This document shows positions 10,326 to 18,646 of a DNA stretch of 29,183 bases, piece after piece. A program made the position numbers and the translations under genes. Position 1 is the stretch's first letter. Each line of letters opens with the position of its first letter. Below the pieces are notes generated by a model. It saw only the letters and a list, made by a program, of their open reading frames with translations. It did not search any database and was not told the origin of the DNA. Location: NCBI GenBank assembly GCA_026770575.1, contig MU657217.1:23609-52791 (forward strand). The letters run 5' to 3'. The stretch is from Pelagophyceae sp. CCMP2097. Its lineage: Eukaryota; Sar; Pelagophyceae.

Positions 10326-10610
10326 CAACTGTCTTTTCGGAGGCCCAGGCTGAGCCTTTTCGGAGCCCGCACCGTGCTCTGCGCAACGCCGCCGGTGCGC
10401 CGACGCCGCAGTGCCCGCCAGCGGCCCTGTCGGCGGTCAGACGACTTGAGTCGAAAATGCATGAGCGACCGGCGCGCCGGAGCACCGGGCGGCGCGGCGC
10501 GTACCGATGTTCGATAAAACCCGAAGCTGAATTCCTATCGCCGAGGTCCGACTTGACCCCCTCGTCGAGTAGACTAGTTCGTTACGTTTGGCCTTCCACC
10601 GGCTTCCGGC

Positions 10611-12648
10611 ATGGGCGCGTGCAGCTCGCACGAGGTGGCGGAGGGCGACGCGCGGGCCAAGGCGGAGGACCGTCTGGCGCGCGACGCGCTGAACTCTCAG
10701 GAGAAAGAGGATAATGCCAAAGTGAAGCTGTTGATTCTCGGCCCGGGAGAGTCCGGCAAGTCGACGCTGTTCAAGCAGATGAAGCTCATCTACGGCGCGC
10801 CGTTCACGACGGACGAGGTGACGTACGTGAGGTCGCTGATTCACAATAACATGATCCTCACCATGAAGGAGCTCATGTACGTCGCCGCACGCCGCACGGG
10901 ATCCCGCACGTTGGAGAATCCCAGACGGCCCATGGGCTTTCCTCTGCTATATGGAACCCCACGTGGGACCCCACGGTCCCCGTGGGACTGGCTGCATCCC
11001 GTGATCGAATATCCCACGCGCAGGTACGCGGTGGACTCTTTGCTCAACAAAAAAGTCGAGTGCACGGCCGCATGGGACACCATCCAGGACTGTGCGTCTT
11101 CATCGCACAGGGACGGGGCGGGCCGACGCGGGGCGGGTCTCGACGCGGGGCGGGTTCCGACGCGGGACGGGTCGCTTTTGGCGCCGCGACTCCGCAGAGG
11201 CCGCCGCCCCGCGCAAGGCAGCCTCCGACGCGGCGCTCCTAGGCGAGAGCGAGGAGCTGCTCATCGGCGAGATCGGTGCGCGCGGGATGCACCGCCCTTT
11301 GTCCTTCTATAGGAATATCCTTTGGCGTTCTATAGGAATGTCCTCTAGGAACGTCCTATAGAAACGTTCTCTAGGCGTGGCCATGAAGAAGCTCTGGGAG
11401 GACCCGGCGATCCAAGAGGCCTGGGGCCAGCGCACGCTCCTCCAGGCGCGTGAACCGAGAAGGCGCAAGGGTGCCAGAGGATTGCACATTCACGCGTGCC
11501 GTCGTCATCGACTTTTACAGGTCGTCGAGTCGGTTGTCCATTTCTTCCAGAAGATCGACGAGGTGACGCGAGAAGACTACATGCCCTCGACGGTCGACAT
11601 CCTCACGGCGCGCGTGCGTCGGGAGGCCGAGGGGCACCGTCGCGCTTAAATGTCGGACGTCTAGGTGCGCACGAGCGGCATTGTTACAGAGAAATACATG
11701 ATCCAGGGCACGCCGTACGAGATGTACGACGTCGGCGGCCAGCGCAACGTACGCGCGGCGTCCCGAAGAGCCGTCTACCAAGGCCCGCGTGGCCCGCGCA
11801 AATAACCGCCGCGCGACGCTCGAAAAACGCAGGAGCGGCGCAAGTGGGCGCGCTGCTTCGACAACGTCACCGTGCGTAGTGTTATGCGACGATGGGTGTC
11901 ATAAGCTGTTCATGGTCGTTTTGTAGGCCATTCTTTTCATCGTCGCAATCTCCGAGTACGACCAGAAAATGTTCGAGGACAACTCGACGAACCGCATGGT
12001 TGACGCCTTTGAGATCTTCGAAGAGGCGCGTGGGCGGGCGCCGACGCGGAGACCTGACGCGGCGACTTTAGGTCTGCACGAACACGTGCTTCGACGTGCG
12101 TCTCCCCTTTGCCGTCCCCGCTGTGCCGTCCCCGCGACGCCCTCTTGTAGAACTCGACGGTCATCCTCTTCCTGAACAAGAAGGACTTGTACGAGGAGAA
12201 GATCCGTTCCATTAAGATCGAAGATCAGGTACTTTCCATGACCCGATGCCAATATACACACCCGCGAAACAGGAATCCTTCGCCGACTACGCGGGCAAGC
12301 CCAACGACGCCCAGGACGGCATCGAGTGCGTGGGGAGGCGCCCGCGGGACGCGGAGCTCGTTTCCCTTTGGCGTCGGAGAACCCCCCATGACGCGCTTCT
12401 TCCCCGCAGTTTCTTCCTCAACAAGTTTACGGCGCTGAACCCAAACGCGGAGCGCCAGATCTACCACCACGTGACCGTGGCCACGGACACGAACAACATG
12501 TGCGGGCCCGAGATGATATGTGACATGATCCAGGGCCTTTGCGGTCGTACATCCTCGCCTTTGACGGCGCCTTTGCAGGCGGGCCGTGATCAACACGTGC
12601 CGCGTGACTTTGCTCCGCAAGTCCGTCACGACGTCTGGCTTTATGTAA
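10611..12648 (+). CDS. Heterotrimeric G-protein alpha subunit
   Basis: Signal-transducing GTPase of the inner plasma membrane. Exons: 10611-10876, 11024-11091, 11243-11275, 11375-11445, 11521-11613, 11665-11748, 11833-11871, 11927-12025, 12072-12095, 12151-12228, 12273-12325, 12410-12499, 12579-12648. The sum is 1068 nt, 355 residues, the canonical family length, and all phases agree. MGACSS at the N-terminus offers Gly2 myristoylation and Cys4 palmitoylation. The P-loop is GPGESGKST (44-52; usually GAGESGKS). The switch I arginine is in TARVRTSGI (Arg177). Switch II is DVGGQRNERRKW with catalytic Gln203. The guanine motif is NKKD (268-271), then TVATDT, where TCAT is usual. The C-terminus ends TSGFM, without the cysteine found four residues from the end in animal Gi/Go. 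Introns 4 (11446-11520) and 8 (12026-12071) fit only GC-AG splicing, both with the donor GCGCGTG. The predicted regulator is the cNBD-RGS gene at 17220-18646. Confidence 0.93.
10957..10987. repeat. Palindromic GC-rich repeat in G-alpha intron 1
   Basis: CCCCACGTGGGACCCCACGGTCCCCGTGGG around 10957-10987 contains overlapping inverted copies of CCCACG/CGTGGG and can fold as alternative hairpins. It lies inside the 147-nt intron 1 (10877-11023). Confidence 0.5.
11111..11173. repeat. Tandem repeat in G-alpha intron 2
   Basis: Three to four imperfect copies of an 18-nt unit of type CGACGCGGGGCGGGTC run through about 11111-11173. All lie inside intron 2 (11092-11242). Confidence 0.6.
11305..11374. 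repeat. TTCTATAGGAATRTCCT repeat in G-alpha intron 3
   Basis: Copies at 11305-11321 and 11328-11344, then shorter variants CTAGGAACGTCCT (about 11345-11356) and CTATAGAAACGTTCTCTAG (11356-11374). Each unit is itself near-palindromic, and the last copy supplies the CTAG acceptor. The array fills most of the 99-nt intron 3 (11276-11374). It resembles the AGGAATTCCT elements at 364-375 and 2519-2554. Confidence 0.6.
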
Positions 12649-12804
12649 AAAGTGGCCCTCAGCCGCCCCCAGCCGCCGCCAAAAATGTATAACCAGCGGC
12701 GGCCCCCGCCCGTCGAGAATCGTAACCCATTTCGACCCTTTGATGCGCAGTCCAAAAGGCATTCGAAGAGGGAGGTGTCGAAAGATTCGGTGTCAAAAGA
12801 TTAA

Positions 12805-13516
12805 TCAAAAGACCATTCTGACTGCTGCTTCCGCTTTGAGCGCGTCCACAACGGCCGCAACCATCTCCGGCGACTGCACGACGCTCGACAGCCGCACCGA
12901 CGCAAACTTGCCGTCGAGGCGCGGCGTGCCTATAGTAAGGTGGCGGCGAGGGTCGGACGCCAAGGGACGCACACTGGACGGCGACTTCGGTTTGGTCGAC
13001 GGCGCAGACGTGCGCGACGCGGTTTGCGAGCGCTTGGGCGAAGTCCTGCGCGTTTCCGTCCGTCCGGCCGAGGGCGGTCCAGTCGTACTTTGCGGGGAAG
13101 TCGAGCACACCGGCGAGTAAGGAGGCGTCGCGCTCGTTGTCCAGCACAGCCTCGGGGCTGAACTCGCCCCGCAGAGCGCGCGTCTTCAGGAGGAAGCCGT
13201 CGCGCGGCGTGTCCTTGATGCGCCGCAAATCGTCCGGGGCCATGACGTTTTCTAAATCGATGTAAGCAACCTTGTCTTCCGGCGCGCCCGCCACACCGTC
13301 AACCGGCGCGCCCGCCGCCGACGGACCATCCGCCGCCGACGGGCCGTCAGCCGCCGCCGGGCCGTCCGCCGGTCCGTCCGCCGCCGCTGACGGTCCGTCG
13401 CCGACCGATTGGCGCAGTGCGCGGCGCCGTCGACCCGCCGCCGGGCCGCCGGAGCCGCGGAATGCCCTGCCGAGCGCAAAGAGCGCGCAGCACAGGAGCC
13501 GGGCCGGAGGCGCCAT
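12805..13516 (-). CDS. DUF493/YbeD-like protein, predicted plastid-targeted
   Basis: Exons 13516-12973 and 12929-12805, 222 residues. The 43-nt intron starts GTGCGT and ends CTATAG. The C-terminal 85 residues fit the DUF493 (YbeD) fold: LDFPAKYDW at the start, then a helix (DFAQALANRVAHV), a strand (TEVAVQ), GKFASVRLSSVVQSPEMVAAVVDAL, and the closing strand AAVRMVF. Bacterial members are small proteins near lipoate metabolism genes; their plant and algal relatives are plastid proteins of uncertain function. The N-terminus MAPPARLLCCALFALGRAF is a signal peptide followed by an AF junction, as in the heterokont ASAFAP plastid presequence. A low-complexity DGPSAA linker follows. The gene is convergent with G-alpha (157-bp gap) and divergent from the GT15-like gene. 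Confidence 0.75.
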
Positions 13517-13769
13517 CGTGCGGCGGCGGGGTGGCGGCGACGAGTCCAAGGCCCGCGGAGACGGCGCAAGAGGACAGCTAGCGCTCGGTCGTCAGGCTTC
13601 GCCAAATAGCTTCAGCGATCATTTCGTCTCGTCGCGACGACACTTGTCGGAGACAAGGACGTACTCGTGCCGCCCCGGAGGCCCCGCGCTGGCTGCCCGA
13701 GGGCCGGTCACCGGCGCCGCTTCGGATTTCATGAAAGCGTGATCGCTGCTTGACTCGCCGCCGGGCGCT

Positions 13770-15382
13770 ATGCGGTCACCGGCGGTCCTTGCGTGGGTCC
13801 TCGCGTGCGTCCTATCTCGGCCGGCGTATGCGGGTATGCGCGGCGCTTTGACGGACGAGGCGGCGAAGTGGTGCAGCGGCGCGCGCAAGTCTCAGGACGC
13901 TATCGTTTGGCTGGGTCAGCGGAAACACAGCTCCTACGACGCGACGCACGCAAACACGCTCAACGCGTCCATGGCGCGCGCCCGGCGTCGTGGCCATGCG
14001 TGTCCATGACCCGGAGGCGCCCCAGAACGCCCCGGCAGCGTCCGCCGGGACGCGTAGCGTAGGCGAGCGTTCGGGAGTATTATCCGGCCGTGCGGAACGC
14101 CGACGTTTTGGTCTGGCACGAAGGCGACATGAGTCCCCGCGACGCCGACGCCCTCAGCGGCGCCACAAACGTGCGGTGGTGCAAACTCAAGGCGGAGACC
14201 GGGTGGGGCGCGCGCGATGCGAAGCAGTTGGCGCAGTCGCGGAAAGACGAAAGGTGGCACGACGGCTACCTCTTTATGATACGGTGGTACGCAGCCACGT
14301 GCTGGAGAACGCTCGAGCAGCTCGGGTGCGTGCGTTTCTGGCCCGTGACTGTCGCTATCGCGCTTCTGTCCCGTGACTGGGGATGTAGCTATGGGTACAT
14401 GATGCGCTTCGACGACGACTCCTTCGTCCTCTCGCCGATCCGCTACGACGTCTTCCACGAACTCCGAAACGGCGGTGCGCGCCGCCTGGGCTCCCGAAAG
14501 CACGAGGCCGCGCCGAAATGGAGTTGCAGGAAACGGAGTCTCTTTCCGGGAAACGGAGTCTCTTTCCGGGAAACTAGGCCACGACTACGGCTTCCGGACC
14601 ATCTCGCGCGAGTGCGACCGGACGTTCTCCGCCTTTATCGACGGCTATGTTCAGAGCCGCCCGTCGGCAAGGTTTCAGCTGGCGGACGACGGAACTGTTT
14701 TTTGTGAAAAATTCCCAAGGTGCGAATGCGAGGTGCGCGCCGTGGCGACTGCGCCGCAGGTACTGCGCCGACGGCGCGCCCCGGCACGCGCGCGCGAAGA
14801 ATTACCAGGTGCGTTTGCCTTTGAGTCTACGTACGGACGCGTCTCTTAGGGCAAGAGCTACTGCGACGGCCCCGGCCGGCTGGGTTTCTACAACAACTGG
14901 TTCGTCACTCGGATCGGGTGGTGGACTTCTTCGGCGTCGGAGCTTACGGAGGCCTTTGACCGCTCTGGTTTGATTTTCTCGGACCGCAACAACGACCTCA
15001 TCTTCCAAACGGCCGCTCTACGCCTCCTCCTCCCCCGCGAAAAGTGGCGCAGGTTCGCAGAGTGGACCTACCAACACCACACTGTGAGTGGGGCCGTTTT
15101 TGCACGTCTGCCGGAGGACAGCACTAGGTCCGAAAAGGCCGCGTCGTCTGGGGCGGCATCGAGACGGGCTGCGACGACGGTGACGCCGAAAAGACGCTGC
15201 GGCGATACGCGGCAACGTGGTACGGCGACGTTGCGGCGCCGGCGGTCCGCGAGTGCCGGGTCCAGCTCACTTCCGCCGACGAAAAGTTCCGACTCGTCAA
15301 GTACATCGCGCACGGCGCCACCAAAGGCGGCTGGCTCGCGGCGCCGTACTGCAACCTCAACGGCGCCGTAAACATCTGGTGA
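13770..15382 (+). CDS. GT15-like (KRE2/MNT1-type) glycosyltransferase
   Basis: Probable Golgi/ER glycosyltransferase related to the fungal alpha-1,2-mannosyltransferase family. Exons: 13770-13973 (end uncertain), 14063-14325, 14389-14474, 14578-14719, 14760-14808, 14850-15083, 15128-15382, about 410 residues. A signal peptide, MRSPAVLAWVLACVLSRPAYA, opens the protein. Family features in order are NTLNASM...YYPAV...VLVWHEGD, WYAATCWRTLE, YGYMMRFDDDSFVLSPIRYDVF (fungal: RVEPDVKF..DxDYDPF), GHDYGFRT, FYNNWFVTRIGWW, RSGLIFSDRNNDLIFQTAAL and Y-QHHTV. At the position of the fungal nucleophile Glu (SNFEIARLDFW) a Phe appears (NNWFVTRIGWW, about residue 266), by hand alignment. Exon 1 needs a GC donor, either after ATG at 13973 (GCGCGCG) or after CAT at 13997 (GCGTGT). 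Confidence 0.8.
14529..14574. repeat. 20-nt tandem repeat in GT15-like intron 3
   Basis: GGAAACGGAGTCTCTTTCCG occurs at 14529-14548 and 14549-14568 without a mismatch, followed by a partial third copy to 14574. It lies just before the CTAG acceptor of the 103-nt intron (14475-14577). Confidence 0.75.
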
Positions 15383-15620
15383 CCCTCGAAACCGCCCGGG
15401 TCGCGCCCGGAACGAAAGCGCCGAGGCTAAGCACACTCTCCGCCGGGCCACGGAGGCGTCTGCCTCCTGCGACGCTGCGGACCCGAGTGGATGACCGTGA
15501 TACATGCCGACCTCCTGTGGCCTCGTTCCTCAAGGCCTTCCCAACTCCTCAGGCCTTTCCACGACTCGAGGAACGGCGAGACACGCGACCGATCTATCCG
15601 AAAGACCCAGAACAACATGA

Positions 15621-16958
15621 TTAGAATGCCACGTTCCACAGCCGCGCCGTCTTGTCGTTGCTCGCCGTCGCGACGCTTTTGCCGTCGGGCGAGAACGCGC
15701 AGCTCCAGACCTCGGTGTGCCCCACGAGCGTCGTCTGCAGCGCGCCCGTCTCGGCGTCCCAGAGCCGCGCCGTCTTGTCGTAGCTCGCCGTCAAGATGCG
15801 CTTACCGTCGGGAGAGAACGCGCAGCTCGCGACACCAACGGTGTGCCCCTTGAGCGTCCTCTGCGGCGCGCCCGTCTCGGCGTCCCACAGCCGTACCGTC
15901 TTGTCGAAGCTCGCCGACACGACGCGCTTGCCGTCGGGAGAGAACGCGCAGCTTTGAACGAAGCTGGTGTGCCCCTCGAGCGTCATCTGCAGCGCGCCCG
16001 TCTCGGCGTCCCAGAGCCGCGCCGTGTCGCTGCTCGCCGTCACGATGCGCTTGCCCTCGGGCGAGAACGCGCAGCTTTGAACGAAGCTGGTGTGCCCCTC
16101 AAGCGTCGTCAGCAGCGCGCCCGTCTCGGCGTCCCAGAGCCGCGCCGTGTCGCTGCTCGCCGTCACGATGCGCTTGCCCTCGGGCGAGAACGCGCAGCTT
16201 TGAACGAAGCTGGTGTGCCCCTCGAGCGTCGTCAGCAGCGCGCCCGTCTCGGCGTCCCAGAGCCGCGCCGTCTTGTCGTAGCTCGCCGTCACGACGTGCT
16301 TGCCGTCGGGAGAGAACGCGCAGCTCGTGACGCAAGCAGTGTGCCCCTCGAGCGTCATCAGCAGCGCGCCCGTCTCAGCGTCCCACAGCCGCGCCGTCTT
16401 GTCAAAACTCGCCGTCACAATGCGCGCGCCGTCGGGAAAGAACGCGCAGCTCATGACGCCGGCGGTGTGCCCCTTGAGCATCAACAGCAGCGCGCCCGTC
16501 TCGGCGTCCCACAGCCGCGCCGTCCCCTCGCCGCTCCCTGTCACGATGCGCTTGCCGTTGGGCGAGAACGCGCAGCCGAAGACGATATTCGTGTGTCCCT
16601 CGAGCGTCAGCAGCAGCGCGCCCGTCTCGGCGTCCCAGAGCCGCGCTGTCTTGTCGTAGCTCGCCGTCACGATGCGCTTGCCGTCGGGCGAGAACGCGCA
16701 GCTCGAGACGATGCCAGTGTGTCTCTTGAGGATTGCTGTGCCCTTCACAATCCGGTCCGACCAGACGAGTCTGCGCACGGCCGGCGCCACGGTCCGCGCA
16801 TTCCGAGCGACTTGTTTCGTCACGAAAAGGGCGTTGGGTGATGCCTCCAGCCGCAGAATGAGCGCGAGCAGGTCGGTCAGCTCAAACACCTCGAGCGCCT
16901 GCGCGGCATCGAGCTTCATGGCTGCGAGGGCTCGCGCGGTCTCGCCGACGACGTCCAT
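15621..16958 (-). CDS. WD40-repeat protein with F-box-like N-terminus
   Basis: Single exon, 445 residues, ATG at 16958, stop at 15623-15621. About 75 N-terminal residues (ELTDLLALILRLEASPNALF, then VTKQVARNARTVAPAVRRLVW) look like a helical F-box-type adaptor segment. Nine WD40 repeats follow, each close to HTxxVxSCAFSPDGKRIVTASYDKTARLWDAETGALL-type. The proposed role is a beta-propeller scaffold, perhaps a substrate receptor of an SCF-like ubiquitin ligase; this is inference. Repeats are far more alike than in housekeeping WD proteins, which indicates recent amplification or gene conversion. Repeats 5 and 6 both lack one codon (ASSDTARLW) and are 122/123 identical in DNA. It is not a G-beta subunit: nine blades, no N-terminal coiled coil, and highly uniform repeats. 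Confidence 0.85.
   Translation of the reverse strand: MDVVGETARALAAMKLDAAQALEVFELTDLLALILRLEASPNALFVTKQVARNARTVAPAVRRLVWSDRIVKGTAILKRHTGIVSSCAFSPDGKRIVTASYDKTARLWDAETGALLLTLEGHTNIVFGCAFSPNGKRIVTGSGEGTARLWDAETGALLLMLKGHTAGVMSCAFFPDGARIVTASFDKTARLWDAETGALLMTLEGHTACVTSCAFSPDGKHVVTASYDKTARLWDAETGALLTTLEGHTSFVQSCAFSPEGKRIVTASSDTARLWDAETGALLTTLEGHTSFVQSCAFSPEGKRIVTASSDTARLWDAETGALQMTLEGHTSFVQSCAFSPDGKRVVSASFDKTVRLWDAETGAPQRTLKGHTVGVASCAFSPDGKRILTASYDKTARLWDAETGALQTTLVGHTEVWSCAFSPDGKSVATASNDKTARLWNVAF
16021..16266. repeat. Near-identical 123-bp tandem duplication inside WD40 gene
   Basis: The block 16021-16143 is repeated at 16144-16266, with one difference seen (CTCAAGCG versus CTCGAGCG). Other WD40 units in the gene are 126 nt. 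Both copies carry the same one-codon deletion, so one was copied from the other recently. Confidence 0.8.
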
Positions 16959-17219
16959 GAGATGCCTCCCCCTTGGGGCGCGCGCTGTGCGCGCGCGCGT
17001 TCACGCGAAACGTAGCGATCGCTGATCGGGCCCCCACGGACGTCCAGTTGGCCCAGTTGGCGGCGGCGGCTTCGGGCGAAGTTGCGGGACTCGGCCTCTC
17101 CGAGCACGGGGCCTCAGTCGGCGGAGGTATGCGGGACTCGGCATGATAGAGGTATGCGGGAATGATTTACACGGCTACGAGCAAGTCTGGAGTCCGCGGT
17201 GTCTGCTCCTTTGCATCCG
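16959..17219. promoter_or_regulatory. Upstream region of WD40 gene
   Basis: This 261-bp spacer separates the WD40 ATG from the stop of the cNBD-RGS gene; both genes are on the minus strand. It contains three copies of a TGCGGGA(CTCGGC) motif between about 17083 and 17162, two of them within a GAGGTATGCGGGA context, plus a CCAGTTGG direct repeat near 17043. No core promoter element can be assigned. Confidence 0.35.
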
Positions 17220-18646
17220 CTACGAGGCGGCCTTGACGTGCGTCTCGGGGCCTTGGATGGGTTGTTGCGAGAGGCGGCGGTTCGGCCGCGGGATTGGTAT
17301 AGGGAACATTTGGTCCACAAAGTCTTCGTACTCGTCGCACCGCATAAACTCCGGGATCACTTCCTCCGACACTCTTGAAGCGCACTTCTCCGACGGCGCG
17401 TCGAACGCGGACGTGACGTCGACGAGCGTCACCGCGGCGTGGCCGTTTACCGCCGCAAAAATGGGCTGCGCGATGGCGTCCAGCGCCAAGCGGTCGTCCA
17501 GCGCCAAGTCGACCTTGAGCGCCCTTTTGCGGGCCTCGTCGGAAGAGACGTCGGGATCGACGAAGCTGCTCCAGATGGTCTGAAACGCTTCCAGCGCTTC
17601 TTCCAGGCTCTCCGCCTGCTTCAGTTCTTCCACCGCGAAGATGAAGTGGAGCTGCTCGGAAGTACCCGTGCGGTTCGCAAAGGCGAGGATGCTTGACATG
17701 AAAAGCGGGTCGTTTTTCAGACCGGTGAAAATAGTCCCCGACGTGGCCGTCAACCTACGCGTGCAATCAATCGCGGTCCGACGACGGTGGAAATTGCGTC
17801 TGAGAACGATGCGAGGGCCGACCCTCCGCCCCACCGCCGTTCGGACGGTCCTTTCTTCGCCGGCGGGGTACGCACTTGCGCTCCAGCGCGCGGATGCGCA
17901 TGACGCGCTCGATCCTTTTCAAGGCCTCGTTGCCCCACGTCTTGAGCTGCGCGCAGGCTTTTTGATCCAGGGAGAGGATTGTGCAATTCGTTTTCGCTAG
18001 GACTTGGGCCGTCGCAGGTTCGTTGAGCAGCATCCGCCCCTCGCCGACGTAAAACGGCGCAGACATTTCTCGCAGCTTGACGCGCTGGCCCGAGACGATG
18101 GATATCCAGACTTCTACAGTGCCCTCGACGACGAAGAAGATTCTGGGCGGCTCCGAGGCTTCACCCAGAGCGATGACGACCTCGCCAGCGGAGCGGTCCG
18201 CGACCTCCAAATGGACCTAGTCAAGGTCGTATAGGACCGTATAGGACCGTGCCAGTGCGTATAGGGCCGTAAAGGCCCGTAGAGAAGCCCGGGTCTGCGA
18301 CGCGGCTTCTCGCGAGCATGACGTGCCGGTCCGCCTCGCAGACGTCGACGAGGGCCCGGATGTGGAAGATGGCCGCCGCCTTGAGCGAATCGACGCCGGG
18401 CTTGAGGGGCTGCTCCGCAACCTCTGCAGGGACGGCGTCGTCGTCTTCGGGGCCACCCGGCGCGACTTGCTCGGGCCGCGGCGTGTGCGACAGCGTGTCA
18501 ATCGACTTGCGCACAAACTTGCCGAGCCTAGCGCGGCGCTCCGCTTCAACGGCGCTGGCTCCGGCGCGCGCGGCCGCGCGGAAGGAAACAGCCGCAGACT
18601 AGGGGCCTCACTGCTTTGCGACCAAGTCAGATGTTCGTCGAATCAT
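17220..18646 (-). CDS. Cyclic-nucleotide-binding-like domain fused to RGS domain
   Basis: Predicted regulator of G-protein signalling. Exons: 18598-18302, 18216-17876 and 17754-17220, 390 residues by frame, plus an uncertain start. Residues about 70-205 form a cNMP-binding-type fold: AAAIFHIRALVDVCEADRHVML, GEVVIALGE, IFFVVEGTVEVW, VGEGRMLLNEPATAQVLAKT, CTILSL. The phosphate-cassette arginine (usual PRxA) is absent here: PATA. Residues about 215-360 fit an RGS domain: DPLFMSSILAFANRTGTSEQLHFIFAVEELKQ, then IWSSFVDPDVSSDEARKRALKVDL, then EKCASRVSEEVIPEFMRCDEYEDFV. RGS domains speed GTP hydrolysis on G-alpha, and a G-alpha gene lies 4.6 kb away. A start ATG at 18646 (MIRRTSDL) joins in frame only by removing a 24-nt GT..AG segment (18622-18599) that holds two in-frame stops. 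Otherwise the first exon lies further upstream. Confidence 0.75.
18229..18284. repeat. 10-nt tandem repeat in cNBD-RGS intron
   Basis: ATAGGACCGT occurs at 18231-18240 and 18241-18250. Decayed copies ATAGGGCCGT (18261-18270) and AAAGGCCCGT (18271-18280) follow. All lie in the 85-nt intron 18217-18301. Confidence 0.7.

Noticed and set aside
15717..16841. 374-codon plus-strand open frame opposite the WD40 gene
   Set aside because: It is the antisense shadow of the repeat array; its own repeats simply mirror the WD40 units and no family fits.
15621..16958. WD40 protein as the G-beta partner of G-alpha
   Set aside because: Nine uniform blades, no N-terminal coiled coil and an F-box-like head do not fit G-beta.
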